Numbered from the stretch's first letter, positions 26,055 to 33,050 are shown. The stretch: DNA of 64,000 nucleotides from Tissierella sp032104385 (GCF_032104385.1 NZ_DAMCHJ010000006.1:111621-175620), one strand, 5' to 3'. Made by a program: numbers and translations. The notes: generated by a model from the sequence alone, not told the origin.

Positions 26055-26747
26055 TTGGAACTAAGTTTAAGAGAATTGAAAGAATATTTAATTGCTAAGG
26101 AAGGATATGAAGTAACCCCACAACATCGTCATTTAAGTGATTTAAAAGACTTATTAGATAGTATGTATCATGTAAGGGATAAAAATACATGCGAAACCCA
26201 TATGGAGAATTCTTATACAGCGACTTTGTCACTAGGAGATATATATAAAGCAGGAGAGAAATTAAATCCTTGTAGTTGCAATGCTGAACAATTGCGGGCT
26301 TGTGATTGTTATTCAAGAACATATACATGTAGTTGTAATGGCAATACCCCAACTTGTAGTTGCAATACCAGATCTCCACTGTTATGTGATTGTCAATCTC
26401 GAACATATGTTGATGCTTGTACTTGCGAAAGCAGGATTTCGGAAACATGTGATTGTAACGGTAGATATCACAAGAGTGGCTGCCGCGGCGGGGAGGGTGA
26501 TGACGATTGTACTGGTTACCAATACTATGGGTGTAGTTGTTATTCTAGAACACTTTCTCCAACATGTAGCTGTGATTCAAGAGTTATTGGTCCCTGTGAT
26601 TGTGAATTAAGGCAGGCTTCTTGTGGTACTGTTTCTGTGTTAGATTGCATGTGTCAATCAAGAACATCATCATGTGGAAACAGAAATACAACTAGTTGTA
26701 CCTGTAATGGACGCTGTTCATGTGATTCTGAAAAAAGGTTTGAATAA
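26055..26747 (+). CDS. Cys-rich CxC-repeat protein, candidate radical SAM substrate
   Basis: The 230-residue protein has an N-terminal helical leader-like part of about 70 residues (LSLRELKEYLIAKEGYEV; SDLKDLLDSMYHVRDK; SLGDIYKAGEKL), then about 155 residues holding 30 of its 31 cysteines. There are 13 C-x-C units, ten of them followed by two residues and Arg (CDCYSR, CSCNTR, CDCQSR, CTCESR, CDCNGR, CSCYSR, CSCDSR, CDCELR, CMCQSR, CTCNGR), spaced every 9-12 residues. A Gly/Asp-rich loop (SGCRGGEGDDDCTG) breaks the array. The N-terminal motif SLGDIYKAG resembles fibre or structural phage segments. Start TTG 26055 behind AAGGTGG; GTG 26043/26046 would be too close. I know no named family; it is most likely a modified, cross-linked part of the tail tip or a bacteriocin-like load. 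Confidence 0.75.
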   Translation: MELSLRELKEYLIAKEGYEVTPQHRHLSDLKDLLDSMYHVRDKNTCETHMENSYTATLSLGDIYKAGEKLNPCSCNAEQLRACDCYSRTYTCSCNGNTPTCSCNTRSPLLCDCQSRTYVDACTCESRISETCDCNGRYHKSGCRGGEGDDDCTGYQYYGCSCYSRTLSPTCSCDSRVIGPCDCELRQASCGTVSVLDCMCQSRTSSCGNRNTTSCTCNGRCSCDSEKRFE

Positions 26748-26757
26748 GGAGGTAAAA

Positions 26758-27654
26758 ATGGAAAGGTATGTTATTCACGTAACTAAAGAATGTAATTGTG
26801 ATTGTCTATACTGTTATGAAAAAGATAAAACTAGTAAATATACTTGGGGTGAAGTAAAGGAATTAATTGATAATATAATAAAATATAGAACAAATGATGA
26901 CTTTGGGATAGAATTTCTAGGAGGAGAACCTATACTTGCATGGAAACTAATAAAGAAATCCTATGAATATATGGAAAATGTTTCAGATATTACAGTGACT
27001 GATTATGTCATAACTACAAATGCTACTATTATAAATGAAGAAATTGCGGATTATCTTAGTAAAAATCCTAAGTTAAGATTTGCAGCTAGTATGGATGGTC
27101 ATATGTTTTCAAATCAACTTAGAGTATTTAAAGAGAGCAGGCAAAATACCCATGATAAAGTAGTAGAAAATATTAATTTCCTAAGAGAGTATGGTGTAGA
27201 AAGTTCTATTCATATAACAACACATCCATATAATGTAGCGTTTATTGAAAGTAGTATTGACTACTTGTATAAATTAGGTGTGAAGAATATTGATATTGGA
27301 ACCGTTGAGTCTACAATCGTTATAGATAAAGAATATTGTGATAGATTTATTTCAGAATTAGATTTAGTATCTAGAAAGATAGTTGACGGTGAATATGTTA
27401 ATTTGCACATTGGACTGTTTGAATGGCTAAAGCCTTATTCAGATGTTAGAAGCTATATTAGAGACCCTATAACGGGTAAAGTCATAGCTGAAAGTTATGG
27501 TAGAAGTGGAAATGATATTACCTATAATAATGAATATGAAGTAATTAGATGTACTGAAAAAGATAAAATATCTGAAATGATTTACCATATAAGAAAGACC
27601 GTATATTATAATCACCAAAGAAGGTTAAGTGAGGTAAGGGACAAGTTGGTTTAG
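26758..27654 (+). CDS. Second radical SAM enzyme of the Cys-rich cassette
   Basis: From ATG 26758 (behind AAGGAGGTAAAA; an earlier ATG at 26674 lies inside the previous gene without a ribosome binding site) the protein has 298 residues. The motif is C12-x3-C16-x2-C19 with an extra C14 (KECNCDCLYCYEK), followed by FLGGEP and a TIM-barrel-like core. It has no SPASM cysteines: only two further Cys, C in KEYCDR and in IRCTEK, are present. Thus it is a core-only radical SAM protein acting with its neighbours. It may do a second reaction on the Cys-rich protein. It ends about 170 bases before the decayed fibre copy. Confidence 0.85.
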   Translation: MERYVIHVTKECNCDCLYCYEKDKTSKYTWGEVKELIDNIIKYRTNDDFGIEFLGGEPILAWKLIKKSYEYMENVSDITVTDYVITTNATIINEEIADYLSKNPKLRFAASMDGHMFSNQLRVFKESRQNTHDKVVENINFLREYGVESSIHITTHPYNVAFIESSIDYLYKLGVKNIDIGTVESTIVIDKEYCDRFISELDLVSRKIVDGEYVNLHIGLFEWLKPYSDVRSYIRDPITGKVIAESYGRSGNDITYNNEYEVIRCTEKDKISEMIYHIRKTVYYNHQRRLSEVRDKLV

Positions 27655-27769
27655 GTGCGAATATAGAATTATTAAATATTAGAGATATCCTTAAAATTAG
27701 GGAAAATATATTAATATAAGATTAACAGTCAATATTGGAAATATAAGAATGAATAGTTAATAAAAATGT

Positions 27770-28250
27770 AGATTTAGAGTTAGAATATGTGAGATTTTAT
27801 AAAGAAGTAAAAGAAGTGATTTAATGACAGAATAATTTTATACAATATTAACTCAACTAGGTAAAGCCAAAATAGCAAATATGAGCACAAAGTAAATTTT
27901 ATAGATTTTGCATTAGGAAATGGTAGAGGCAAATACTACAATCCTACTGAAGAACAAGCAGAATTTAAAAATGAAGTTTTAGGGAGGAAAATTAGACAGA
28001 TAGGTTTAGATGAAAAAAATTCAAAATGGATAATAATACAAATAATTATTCCTGCTGATCAAGGAGGATTTATGATTAGAGAAGCTGGTATATTTGATAA
28101 TGAAGGTAACTTATTAGCAGTGGGAAAATATACTGAAATATATAAGCTATTAATAACAAATGTCGGTGTAAAAGGTTTATATATAAGAATGATTTTAGAA
28201 ATAGTAAATACTTCTGTAGTTAATTTGAAATTAGGCTTATCGTGATATTG
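27770..28250 (+). pseudogene. Decayed copy of the tail fibre gene (with end of an xkdU copy)
   Basis: From ATG 27824 the DNA is closely similar to the start of the intact fibre gene at 23875 (TTTTATACAATA... ; GATCAAGGAGGATTTATG ...; CTTATATATAAGAATGATTTTAGAA-like), but the fourth codon is a stop, a small deletion and further stops follow, and similarity ends near 28250. The 50 bases upstream resemble the last codons of xkdU, including the overlap of stop and fibre start. It is a remnant of a second xkdU-fibre junction. Confidence 0.85.
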
Positions 28251-28464
28251 TTGATATAGAGTTAGGTGGTGGAGATTTATTGCAAGATAAAATATTAAGT
28301 GTAGTCTTCGGAAACTTATTTATCACGGTAACCCGAGGAAATCACACATACCATAGCCTGAGATATCAAAAGAACCTAATATAAAAAAATTACAGCAAAT
28401 ATTTGAACTTCAAGAACATATTCTATGAAATATGAAAGATTGTTAAATCAAGGAGGAATGTAAA
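28251..28464 (+). other. Degenerate coding remnant after the fibre copy
   Basis: No intact gene. A short open stretch (DLLQDKILSVVFGNLFITV-type) and a piece reading PNIKKLQQIFELQEHIL are interrupted by stops. Both look like decayed phage genes that once linked fibre and the small XkdX-like gene. Confidence 0.45.
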
Positions 28465-28608
28465 ATGATTTATAATTAATTAAAAAACCTAATTGATGCA
28501 GGAAAGCATGAGAAGGAAGATATGTTGAATAAGTTAGATGTATTCTTTATATTTGATAGAATTATAGCAGAATAGTATCAAGAATTACTAAGGAAACTTA
28601 ATAAATAA
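28465..28608 (+). pseudogene. XkdX-like small phage protein, broken by two stops
   Basis: Behind AAGGAGGAATGTAAA an ATG opens a 47-codon frame reading MIYN-stop-LKNLIDAGKHEKEDMLNKLDVFFIFDRIIAE-stop-YQELLRKLNK. The stops are TAA and TAG in place of likely TAT and CAG. This resembles the small XkdX-type protein (about 45-50 residues) encoded after fibre genes in PBSX-like loci. Confidence 0.75.
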
Positions 28609-28611
28609 TCC

Positions 28612-28658
28612 AAAAAAGGGCAATAGACTAGATATAGTCTTTTTTATTGCCCTTTTTT
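28612..28658 (+). terminator. Strong terminator before the lysis genes
   Basis: AAAAAAGGGCAATA (from 28612) pairs with TATTGCCCTTTTTT (to 28658) with an inner GACTA/TAGTC stem. It separates tail and lysis genes, although the holin ribosome binding site follows after only 10 bases. Confidence 0.85.
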
Positions 28659-28678
28659 AATTTTTTGGAGGTGTAAAA

Positions 28679-29095
28679 GTGGAAAATAATTTTACAATAT
28701 GGATAAAAAGGATTTTATTATTAATAGGAGGTGGAATAACTACAATACTAGGAGGCTGGGACATGCTTTTAAAGACATTAGTAGGATTAGTAGTTGCAGA
28801 TTATATATTAGGTGTCATAGCTGCAGGAATAAATAATGAAGTAAATTCAAGTGTTGGCTATAAAGGGATATTTAAGAAAGCTATGTTATTTATTCCCATT
28901 GGAATTTGTTATAGTCTAGATCAACTATTTGGGACAGAAATGCTTAGAAATGTATCTATATGGTTTTATATTGGGAATGAAGGGATATCTATAATTGAAA
29001 ATTTAGGAAAGGCAGGGGTACCTATACCTAAGTTTTTAGGGGAGATACTGATACAACTAAGAGATACAAGTGATAAGGGGGAAATGATAAAATGA
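28679..29095 (+). CDS. Phage holin (holin_4 / TcdE-Cph1 type)
   Basis: The 138-residue protein has three hydrophobic segments and the class signature MLLKTLVGLVVADYILGVIAAGINNEVNSS with GYKGIFKKAMLFI, typical of the toxin-secretion/phage-lysis holin family. It would open the membrane to let the amidase reach the wall and release tail particles. The start is GTG 28679, 8 bases after TTGGAGGTG. It overlaps the amidase by 4 bases (ATGA). Confidence 0.92.
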   Translation: MENNFTIWIKRILLLIGGGITTILGGWDMLLKTLVGLVVADYILGVIAAGINNEVNSSVGYKGIFKKAMLFIPIGICYSLDQLFGTEMLRNVSIWFYIGNEGISIIENLGKAGVPIPKFLGEILIQLRDTSDKGEMIK

Positions 29096-29811
29096 AATTA
29101 ATAGCAATAGATAATGGTCATGGAATTAATACTCCAGGTAAAAGAACGCCAGTAATGTCGGATGGAAAAGTAATAAAAGAATGGGAATTTAATTATCCTA
29201 CAGCTAAGAAGTTAGAAGAATTACTTAAAACAAATGGATTTAATATAATATTTGTCAGTGATACAGAGGAAGATACTCCTTTAAAGACTAGAACAGATAA
29301 AGCTAATAATGCTAAGGCAGATGCCTATGTATCAATTCATTTTAATGCTTTTAATGCAATATGGGGTAGTCATGGAGGAATAGAAACTTATCATCACCCT
29401 AGTTCAATAAAAGGTAAGGAACTAGCAGAATTAATCCAGGAGGAACTAATTAAAGAAACAGGACTAAGGAATAGGGGAGTTAAACCAGGTAATCTTCACG
29501 TAGTAAGAGAAACAAAAATGGTATCTATACTAGTGGAGTGTGGATTTATGGATAATATAGAAGAAGCTAAATTAATGCTAGATGAAAACTATCAGATGAA
29601 ATGTGCTAGAGCTATAGCTAAAGGAATATGTAAGTACTTTGGTGTTGAGTATAAAGAAGAAACACAAAAGGAAGATGAACCCTCTCAATGGGCTAAAGAT
29701 GATTGGGGGTGGGGAATTAAAAATGGTATTACTGATGGCAAAAATCCTCAAGGTACACCTACGAGGGAACAAGTAGTATCCATGATAAGAAGAAGTAAGG
29801 CCTTAGAGTAA
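29092..29811 (+). CDS. N-acetylmuramoyl-L-alanine amidase (Amidase_3) endolysin
   Basis: The 239-residue enzyme cleaves the bond between muramic acid and the peptide stem. The zinc-binding pattern of Amidase_3 is present: DNGHGIN near the N-terminus, an E in EFNYPTAKKL, SIHFNAF near residue 83 and the catalytic ECGFMDN. The C-terminal tail (WAKDDWGWGIKNGITDGKNPQGTPTREQ) resembles a single SLH-like repeat often found on Clostridium phage lysins. It is translationally coupled to the holin. Confidence 0.93.
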   Translation: MKLIAIDNGHGINTPGKRTPVMSDGKVIKEWEFNYPTAKKLEELLKTNGFNIIFVSDTEEDTPLKTRTDKANNAKADAYVSIHFNAFNAIWGSHGGIETYHHPSSIKGKELAELIQEELIKETGLRNRGVKPGNLHVVRETKMVSILVECGFMDNIEEAKLMLDENYQMKCARAIAKGICKYFGVEYKEETQKEDEPSQWAKDDWGWGIKNGITDGKNPQGTPTREQVVSMIRRSKALE

Positions 29812-29827
29812 AATCTAAGGTCTTTTT
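29799..29827 (+). terminator. Terminator of the lysis unit
   Basis: GGCCTTAGA (29799-29807) pairs with TCTAAGGTC (29814-29822) with one G.T pair, followed by TTTTTTT. The left arm is in the end of the amidase gene. Confidence 0.8.
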
Positions 29828-29860
29828 TTATTTTTGGAAAAAGAAGGATTTTCAATATTT

Positions 29861-29889
29861 TTGTCGAAATAGTTATATAAGTGTATATT
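29861..29889 (+). promoter_or_regulatory. Promoter of the ParA-like operon
   Basis: TTGTCG (29861-29866) and TATATT (29884-29889) are 17 bases apart, about 45 bases before the start codon with its AAGGAAGGGG ribosome binding site. It marks the operon as separate from the tail and lysis genes. Confidence 0.6.
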
Positions 29890-29935
29890 TGCGAACTTAT
29901 AAAATTAACAGTAATATTAAAGGAAGGGGATTAAT

Positions 29936-30877
29936 ATGATTAATGAAATTGCTAAAGTTATTTCTTTTGTAAATATGAAAGGAGGAGTTTGCAAAACATC
30001 TTTAACTATAAATATAGGTAATCAACTGTCAAATCTTGGTTATAATGTTTTGATAGTAGATATGGATCCACAATTCAATGCAACACAGAGCTTGTTATTA
30101 CATAAAAGTATTTTAATGAATGAATCTATGCGAAACAATATTACAGACAAAAAAGAATATCAAGAATTTGAATTTGAGCAAGAAATAAATTCTGCAGAAA
30201 AATATAAAGAGCTATCTCAAAACAGAGAAACAGTACTTCAATTGTTTGGAACATCTAACATAACTGCTAAACTTGAAAATCCAACACTAACGCATAAGAT
30301 AAAAGAAAAGCTCTATCTTATGCCTGGGGATCTTTCAGTGGCAAAGGAAATTACGGGGGATACGGCTGGAAAACTTAATTGTTTATTAGATCATTTTAGG
30401 AAATATGACATGTTAAAAAACTACCATTTTATACTTATAGACTGCCCTCCGACATGGTCAATTTTAACACACGCAAGTCTATATGTTTCGGATTATTATG
30501 TAATACCTAGTAAGGTGGACTTATATTCATCTATAGGGATACAATTGCTTGAAGAACAAGTGGACAGTAAGCTGAGAAATAACTCAATTTATAAAGATCA
30601 CATCTATAAAAAGGTTGTTCAAGGGCACGGAAAGGAAATAGAGAGGCTTGGAGTTGTATTCACTCTTGTGGATACATTACAAGCAGAAAAAAAACGAAAA
30701 GAAAAATTGAGAGAGGAGTTTCAGGATATACATTTTTTTGATACTGAATTACCTTATATTCGATCTGTTCCCACTAAGATTGTAATGTATGAAGATGTGG
30801 AAGGAAATTCTAATTATACGCAGTTGAATAATGCGATATCAAAAATAACAAGAGAGATTTTAGAAAAAATAAAGTAG
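29936..30877 (+). CDS. ParA-like AAA/CbiA ATPase
   Basis: The 313-residue protein has the deviant Walker A of ParA/MinD ATPases, here KGGVCKTS (usual KGGVGKTT), the Walker A' LIVDMDPQFNATQS and Walker B FILIDCPPTW. No ParB gene follows, so it is unlikely to be a plasmid partition system. Instead it begins a three-gene operon with two unknown proteins in the cargo position of the element. A role in element stability or host defence is possible but not shown. Confidence 0.8.
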   Translation: MINEIAKVISFVNMKGGVCKTSLTINIGNQLSNLGYNVLIVDMDPQFNATQSLLLHKSILMNESMRNNITDKKEYQEFEFEQEINSAEKYKELSQNRETVLQLFGTSNITAKLENPTLTHKIKEKLYLMPGDLSVAKEITGDTAGKLNCLLDHFRKYDMLKNYHFILIDCPPTWSILTHASLYVSDYYVIPSKVDLYSSIGIQLLEEQVDSKLRNNSIYKDHIYKKVVQGHGKEIERLGVVFTLVDTLQAEKKRKEKLREEFQDIHFFDTELPYIRSVPTKIVMYEDVEGNSNYTQLNNAISKITREILEKIK

Positions 30878-30890
30878 AGGAGGTTTCCTT

Positions 30891-31316
30891 ATGAATTATG
30901 AAGAGAGAAATGTTGAGGATATTAGAAACGATTTTAAAATAGTTATTAGCAATAAATTAAGTATATCGCAAAGTAGGCTATTGTTTATGGGAATTATTTA
31001 TGAACTTATTTTAAGAAAAGATATTTTTCCTAGAAATGATGATTTAAAGGGGTTTATTAATAATATATTTGTAAAAAAATTTAATAATAAAACACCATTT
31101 AAGGAATATCTTTATAACTCAAGAACTTTATTAGCCTCTAGGTTGCAAAAAAATATAATTTCAGAACTAAACTATACTCAGATAATAGAGGTAGTAAATG
31201 AAATACTTACTGTACTTCCTGACTATAAAGAGAAACAAGAAAAAGTAAAAAAAACTAAAAAGAATAATGATACTTATGTGAGTGACTGGATAAATTTGAT
31301 AAAGAACAAGGAGTAA
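30891..31316 (+). CDS. Hypothetical protein in ParA operon
   Basis: The 141-residue protein is helical and highly charged, ending in a Lys/Glu-rich segment (EKQEKVKKTKKNNDTYVSD). I do not recognise a family. AGAGGAGGTTTCC precedes the ATG. It lies 13 bases after the ParA-like gene and 3 bases before the next, so all three are co-translated; it may be the ParA partner or adaptor. Confidence 0.75.
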   Translation: MNYEERNVEDIRNDFKIVISNKLSISQSRLLFMGIIYELILRKDIFPRNDDLKGFINNIFVKKFNNKTPFKEYLYNSRTLLASRLQKNIISELNYTQIIEVVNEILTVLPDYKEKQEKVKKTKKNNDTYVSDWINLIKNKE

Positions 31317-31319
31317 AAA

Positions 31320-32027
31320 ATGAGCTATTATAAAGATGCTACACTTCAGTTAACAGATGTATTAAAAAAGGATGTAAATAGAGAAATAATTACTTTGTAT
31401 AACGATGAAATAGAAAAGATTTTTTGTGGTATTTATATAATAAATTATATTTCAAAGAGAATCGAGCTTAAAGAATACTTTAATTCAGATTATTTTAATA
31501 TTTCCTTTTCATGCCTTATGGAGGCATTCTCTTTAGCTTTGAACAATTATTCAAGGGCATCTTTACTGGTTTTAAGAAGTTGCTTAGAGAACTTTTTGAA
31601 GTTTATAATAGAAGTAATTAATGATCCAAGTTTTGAGATTAATGATAGATCATATAGTGCAAATAAATCAACATTAGATAAGGCCATAGAAAAACATTAT
31701 TTAGGTAAATTGAAAGAAGAAAGTATAAGCTTAAATAGCAAAATGGATAAAAAGTATAGTATGTTGTCCGGATTATCCCACTCTCTTACAGAAGAGAGCA
31801 AGAATAATATAATTGATTACTTTTCGGATTTAGATATCATAAATAAAGAAAACATCAAAATAACTTTGATTGAAATTTTAGAAATAATAAATCAAATATT
31901 TAGTTTTTGTATTATAATATGCAGAACGAATTTTAATCAATGGGATTCATTAGATCTAAAAAAGATTTTTAGAATGGTGTTTGGGCAAAGCAAAACAAGA
32001 AGCTTTTTAAGCTTAGTAAAAATATAA
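31320..32027 (+). CDS. Hypothetical helical protein in ParA operon
   Basis: The 235-residue protein is all-helical with a conserved-looking core (CLMEAFSLALNNYSRASLLVLRSCLENFLKF) and YSMLSGLSHSLTEES, a pattern similar to DUF5677 or abortive-infection/HEPN-like proteins of uncharacterised type. The RxxxxH catalytic motif of HEPN ribonucleases is not evident. It is the last gene of the operon, with AAGGAG before its start. Function unknown. Confidence 0.7.
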   Translation: MSYYKDATLQLTDVLKKDVNREIITLYNDEIEKIFCGIYIINYISKRIELKEYFNSDYFNISFSCLMEAFSLALNNYSRASLLVLRSCLENFLKFIIEVINDPSFEINDRSYSANKSTLDKAIEKHYLGKLKEESISLNSKMDKKYSMLSGLSHSLTEESKNNIIDYFSDLDIINKENIKITLIEILEIINQIFSFCIIICRTNFNQWDSLDLKKIFRMVFGQSKTRSFLSLVKI

Positions 32028-32154
32028 AAATAAATATAATACTTTGTAAGCATATAATAGATATTTTTAAAAGACTTATGAAGATATATTAAAGTAAGGT
32101 TTATTAATTAGACAGGATTATAAAATTCGTTATACAAAATTTGACAAATCCCCC

Positions 32155-32183
32155 TTTACACAGAACAAGCGTTCATGTATAAT
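32155..32183 (+). promoter_or_regulatory. Promoter with LexA box in the spacer
   Basis: TTTACA (32155-32160) and TATAAT (32178-32183) are 17 bases apart. GAACaagcGTTC (32163-32174), a Gram-positive LexA box, fills the spacer, so a bound repressor would block RNA polymerase. Confidence 0.75.
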
Positions 32184-32205
32184 CTAATAAAGGGGGAATA
32201 TTTAT

Positions 32206-32424
32206 ATGTTAAACGAAAGAGAGTTAGAAGTGTTAAATGTAACAGTAGATTATATAAAACAAAATGGATATGCTCCGAGTGTTAGGGAAATAGGTAAAAT
32301 AATAGGGCTTAAATCAACTTCTACTGTACATACATATTTAAAGAGTTTAGAATCAAAAGGATTTATTGAAAGAAAAGAAAATTTCCCTAGAGCATTAAGA
32401 GTATTAAAGAAGGTAGATAATTAA
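32206..32424 (+). CDS. LexA-like protein with DNA-binding domain only
   Basis: The 72-residue protein matches just the N-terminal winged-helix domain of LexA (LNERELEVLNVTVDYIKQNGY; PSVREIGKIIGLKSTSTVHTYLKSLESKGFI; PRALRVLKK). The C-terminal S24 peptidase with its Ser-Lys dyad is missing, and no remains of it follow. It therefore cannot be inactivated by RecA-assisted self-cleavage. Its promoter carries a LexA box, so it is probably part of the SOS regulon and may compete with or replace LexA at operators including those of this element. AAAGGGGGA precedes the ATG. Confidence 0.85.
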   Translation: MLNERELEVLNVTVDYIKQNGYAPSVREIGKIIGLKSTSTVHTYLKSLESKGFIERKENFPRALRVLKKVDN

Positions 32425-32759
32425 AAAATATAAATTTTAATTTAGTTAGAAAAGTTATTGGGAATATTCTGAACAAGTATATTAAGTTTAGACGTGATTA
32501 AATTCATATATCAATGCAATAGGTATACTGGACAAGTAAAGTGGATTTGAAATTAAAATAAAGACCTATATGTTGAATGAGGGAAAATACAAATAAAATA
32601 AAAAGGGACTAATGTGAATGCTCCAAGATAAAAATTAGCCAAAAATTAGCCAATTGGTTTTTGACTGGCTAAAACTATATAGAACTATTATGAACATATA
32701 GTGTTGAAATTCCAACGTTTTATGACTGTATAAAACTATATAAAACCCTATTTTTAGTC
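32425..32759. other. Gene-free stretch left of the attachment site
   Basis: No coding sequence seen. It contains TTAGCC repeats (32635-32652) and a 24-base direct repeat described separately, which look like integrase arm-type binding sites. Confidence 0.5.
32662..32746 (+). repeat. Two 24-base direct repeats next to the attachment site
   Basis: TGACTGGCTAAAACTATATA + GAAC (32662-32685) and TGACTGTATAAAACTATATA + AAAC (32723-32746) differ at three of 24 positions and are spaced 61 bases. They lie just left of the tRNA 3' fragment, where a recombinase would bind. Confidence 0.6.
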
Positions 32760-32797
32760 CCAGAAGGTCGGGGGTTCGACTCCCTTAGGGTACGCCA
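32760..32797 (+). repeat. 3' fragment of a tRNA gene (attR-like attachment site)
   Basis: CCAGA (anticodon stem 3' side), AGGTC (variable loop), GGGGG-TTCGACT-CCCTT (T arm), AGGGTAC (acceptor 3' side), discriminator G and CCA follow one another as in the 3' half of a tRNA. The matching 5' half (starting GTACCCT) is absent upstream, so it is a fragment left by integration. The sequence resembles tRNA-Arg, tentatively. Confidence 0.75.
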
Positions 32798-32905
32798 TTA
32801 ATATCCACGACAAACTCAATATAGATATTTTCGTGGTTAAGGATTACTTTACTAACAGAAGCTTGAATGACTTTTTGCTCATTTAAGCTTTTATTTTTTT
32901 ATATC
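32785..32905 (-). pseudogene. C-terminal remnant of a serine recombinase (tentative)
   Basis: On the minus strand an open stretch encodes KSLNEQKVIQASVSKVILN followed by HENIYIEFVVDINGVP and a stop, the stop lying within the tRNA fragment. This resembles the last residues of large serine recombinases (beta strand pair after a helix). The rest of the gene is absent. Confidence 0.35.
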
Positions 32906-33050
32906 TAAATTTTTTGAAGATGTTTTTTATCATGTTTATAAGATTAGATTTAATTTAGGAGAAAATATTTTTATTTTTAGTTCATCAATAACTAATTCTT
33001 CTGTACAGACTTATTATATTATTTTAATATAATCTAGGGAGGGAATTCAT

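Larger units (their letters stand above)
12400..32797. mobile_element. Integrated element: PBSX-like contractile tail locus (tailocin / defective prophage)
   Basis: The element runs from the remnant of a tyrosine integrase on the left to a 3' tRNA fragment on the right. It contains repressors, an activator, a complete contractile tail module, fibre, radical SAM cassette, holin and amidase, then accessory genes. Genes for terminase, portal, protease, capsid and head-tail connector are absent: after the regulators there are only about 470 bases before the tail terminator gene. No direct repeat matching the right tRNA fragment is visible at the left edge, so the left boundary is approximate and the ends may have been rearranged. 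Confidence 0.8.

Noticed and set aside
26281..26610. Open frame of 109 codons in another frame of the Cys-rich gene
   Set aside because: Shadow of the repetitive Cys-rich frame, no ribosome binding site, and composition is a by-product of the TGT-rich sequence.
26266..26740. DNA-level short repeats (TGTAGTTGCAATG-like) that could pass as a CRISPR or satellite array
   Set aside because: The spacing is irregular, units are degenerate and all keep one reading frame coding C-x-C units; no constant repeats or spacers.
24659..26747. A second SCIFF or subtilosin-type sactipeptide locus
   Set aside because: The precursor is five times longer than SCIFF, has C-x-C instead of C-x3-C spacing, and the enzyme has no visible RRE-like N-terminus.
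29936..30877. Plasmid partition gene
   Set aside because: No ParB, no parS-like repeats and no replication gene; the operon partners are unknown proteins and the position is prophage cargo.
32722..32797. Complete tRNA gene
   Set aside because: The acceptor 5' strand GTACCCT and D-arm are missing; only the 3' half pairs.
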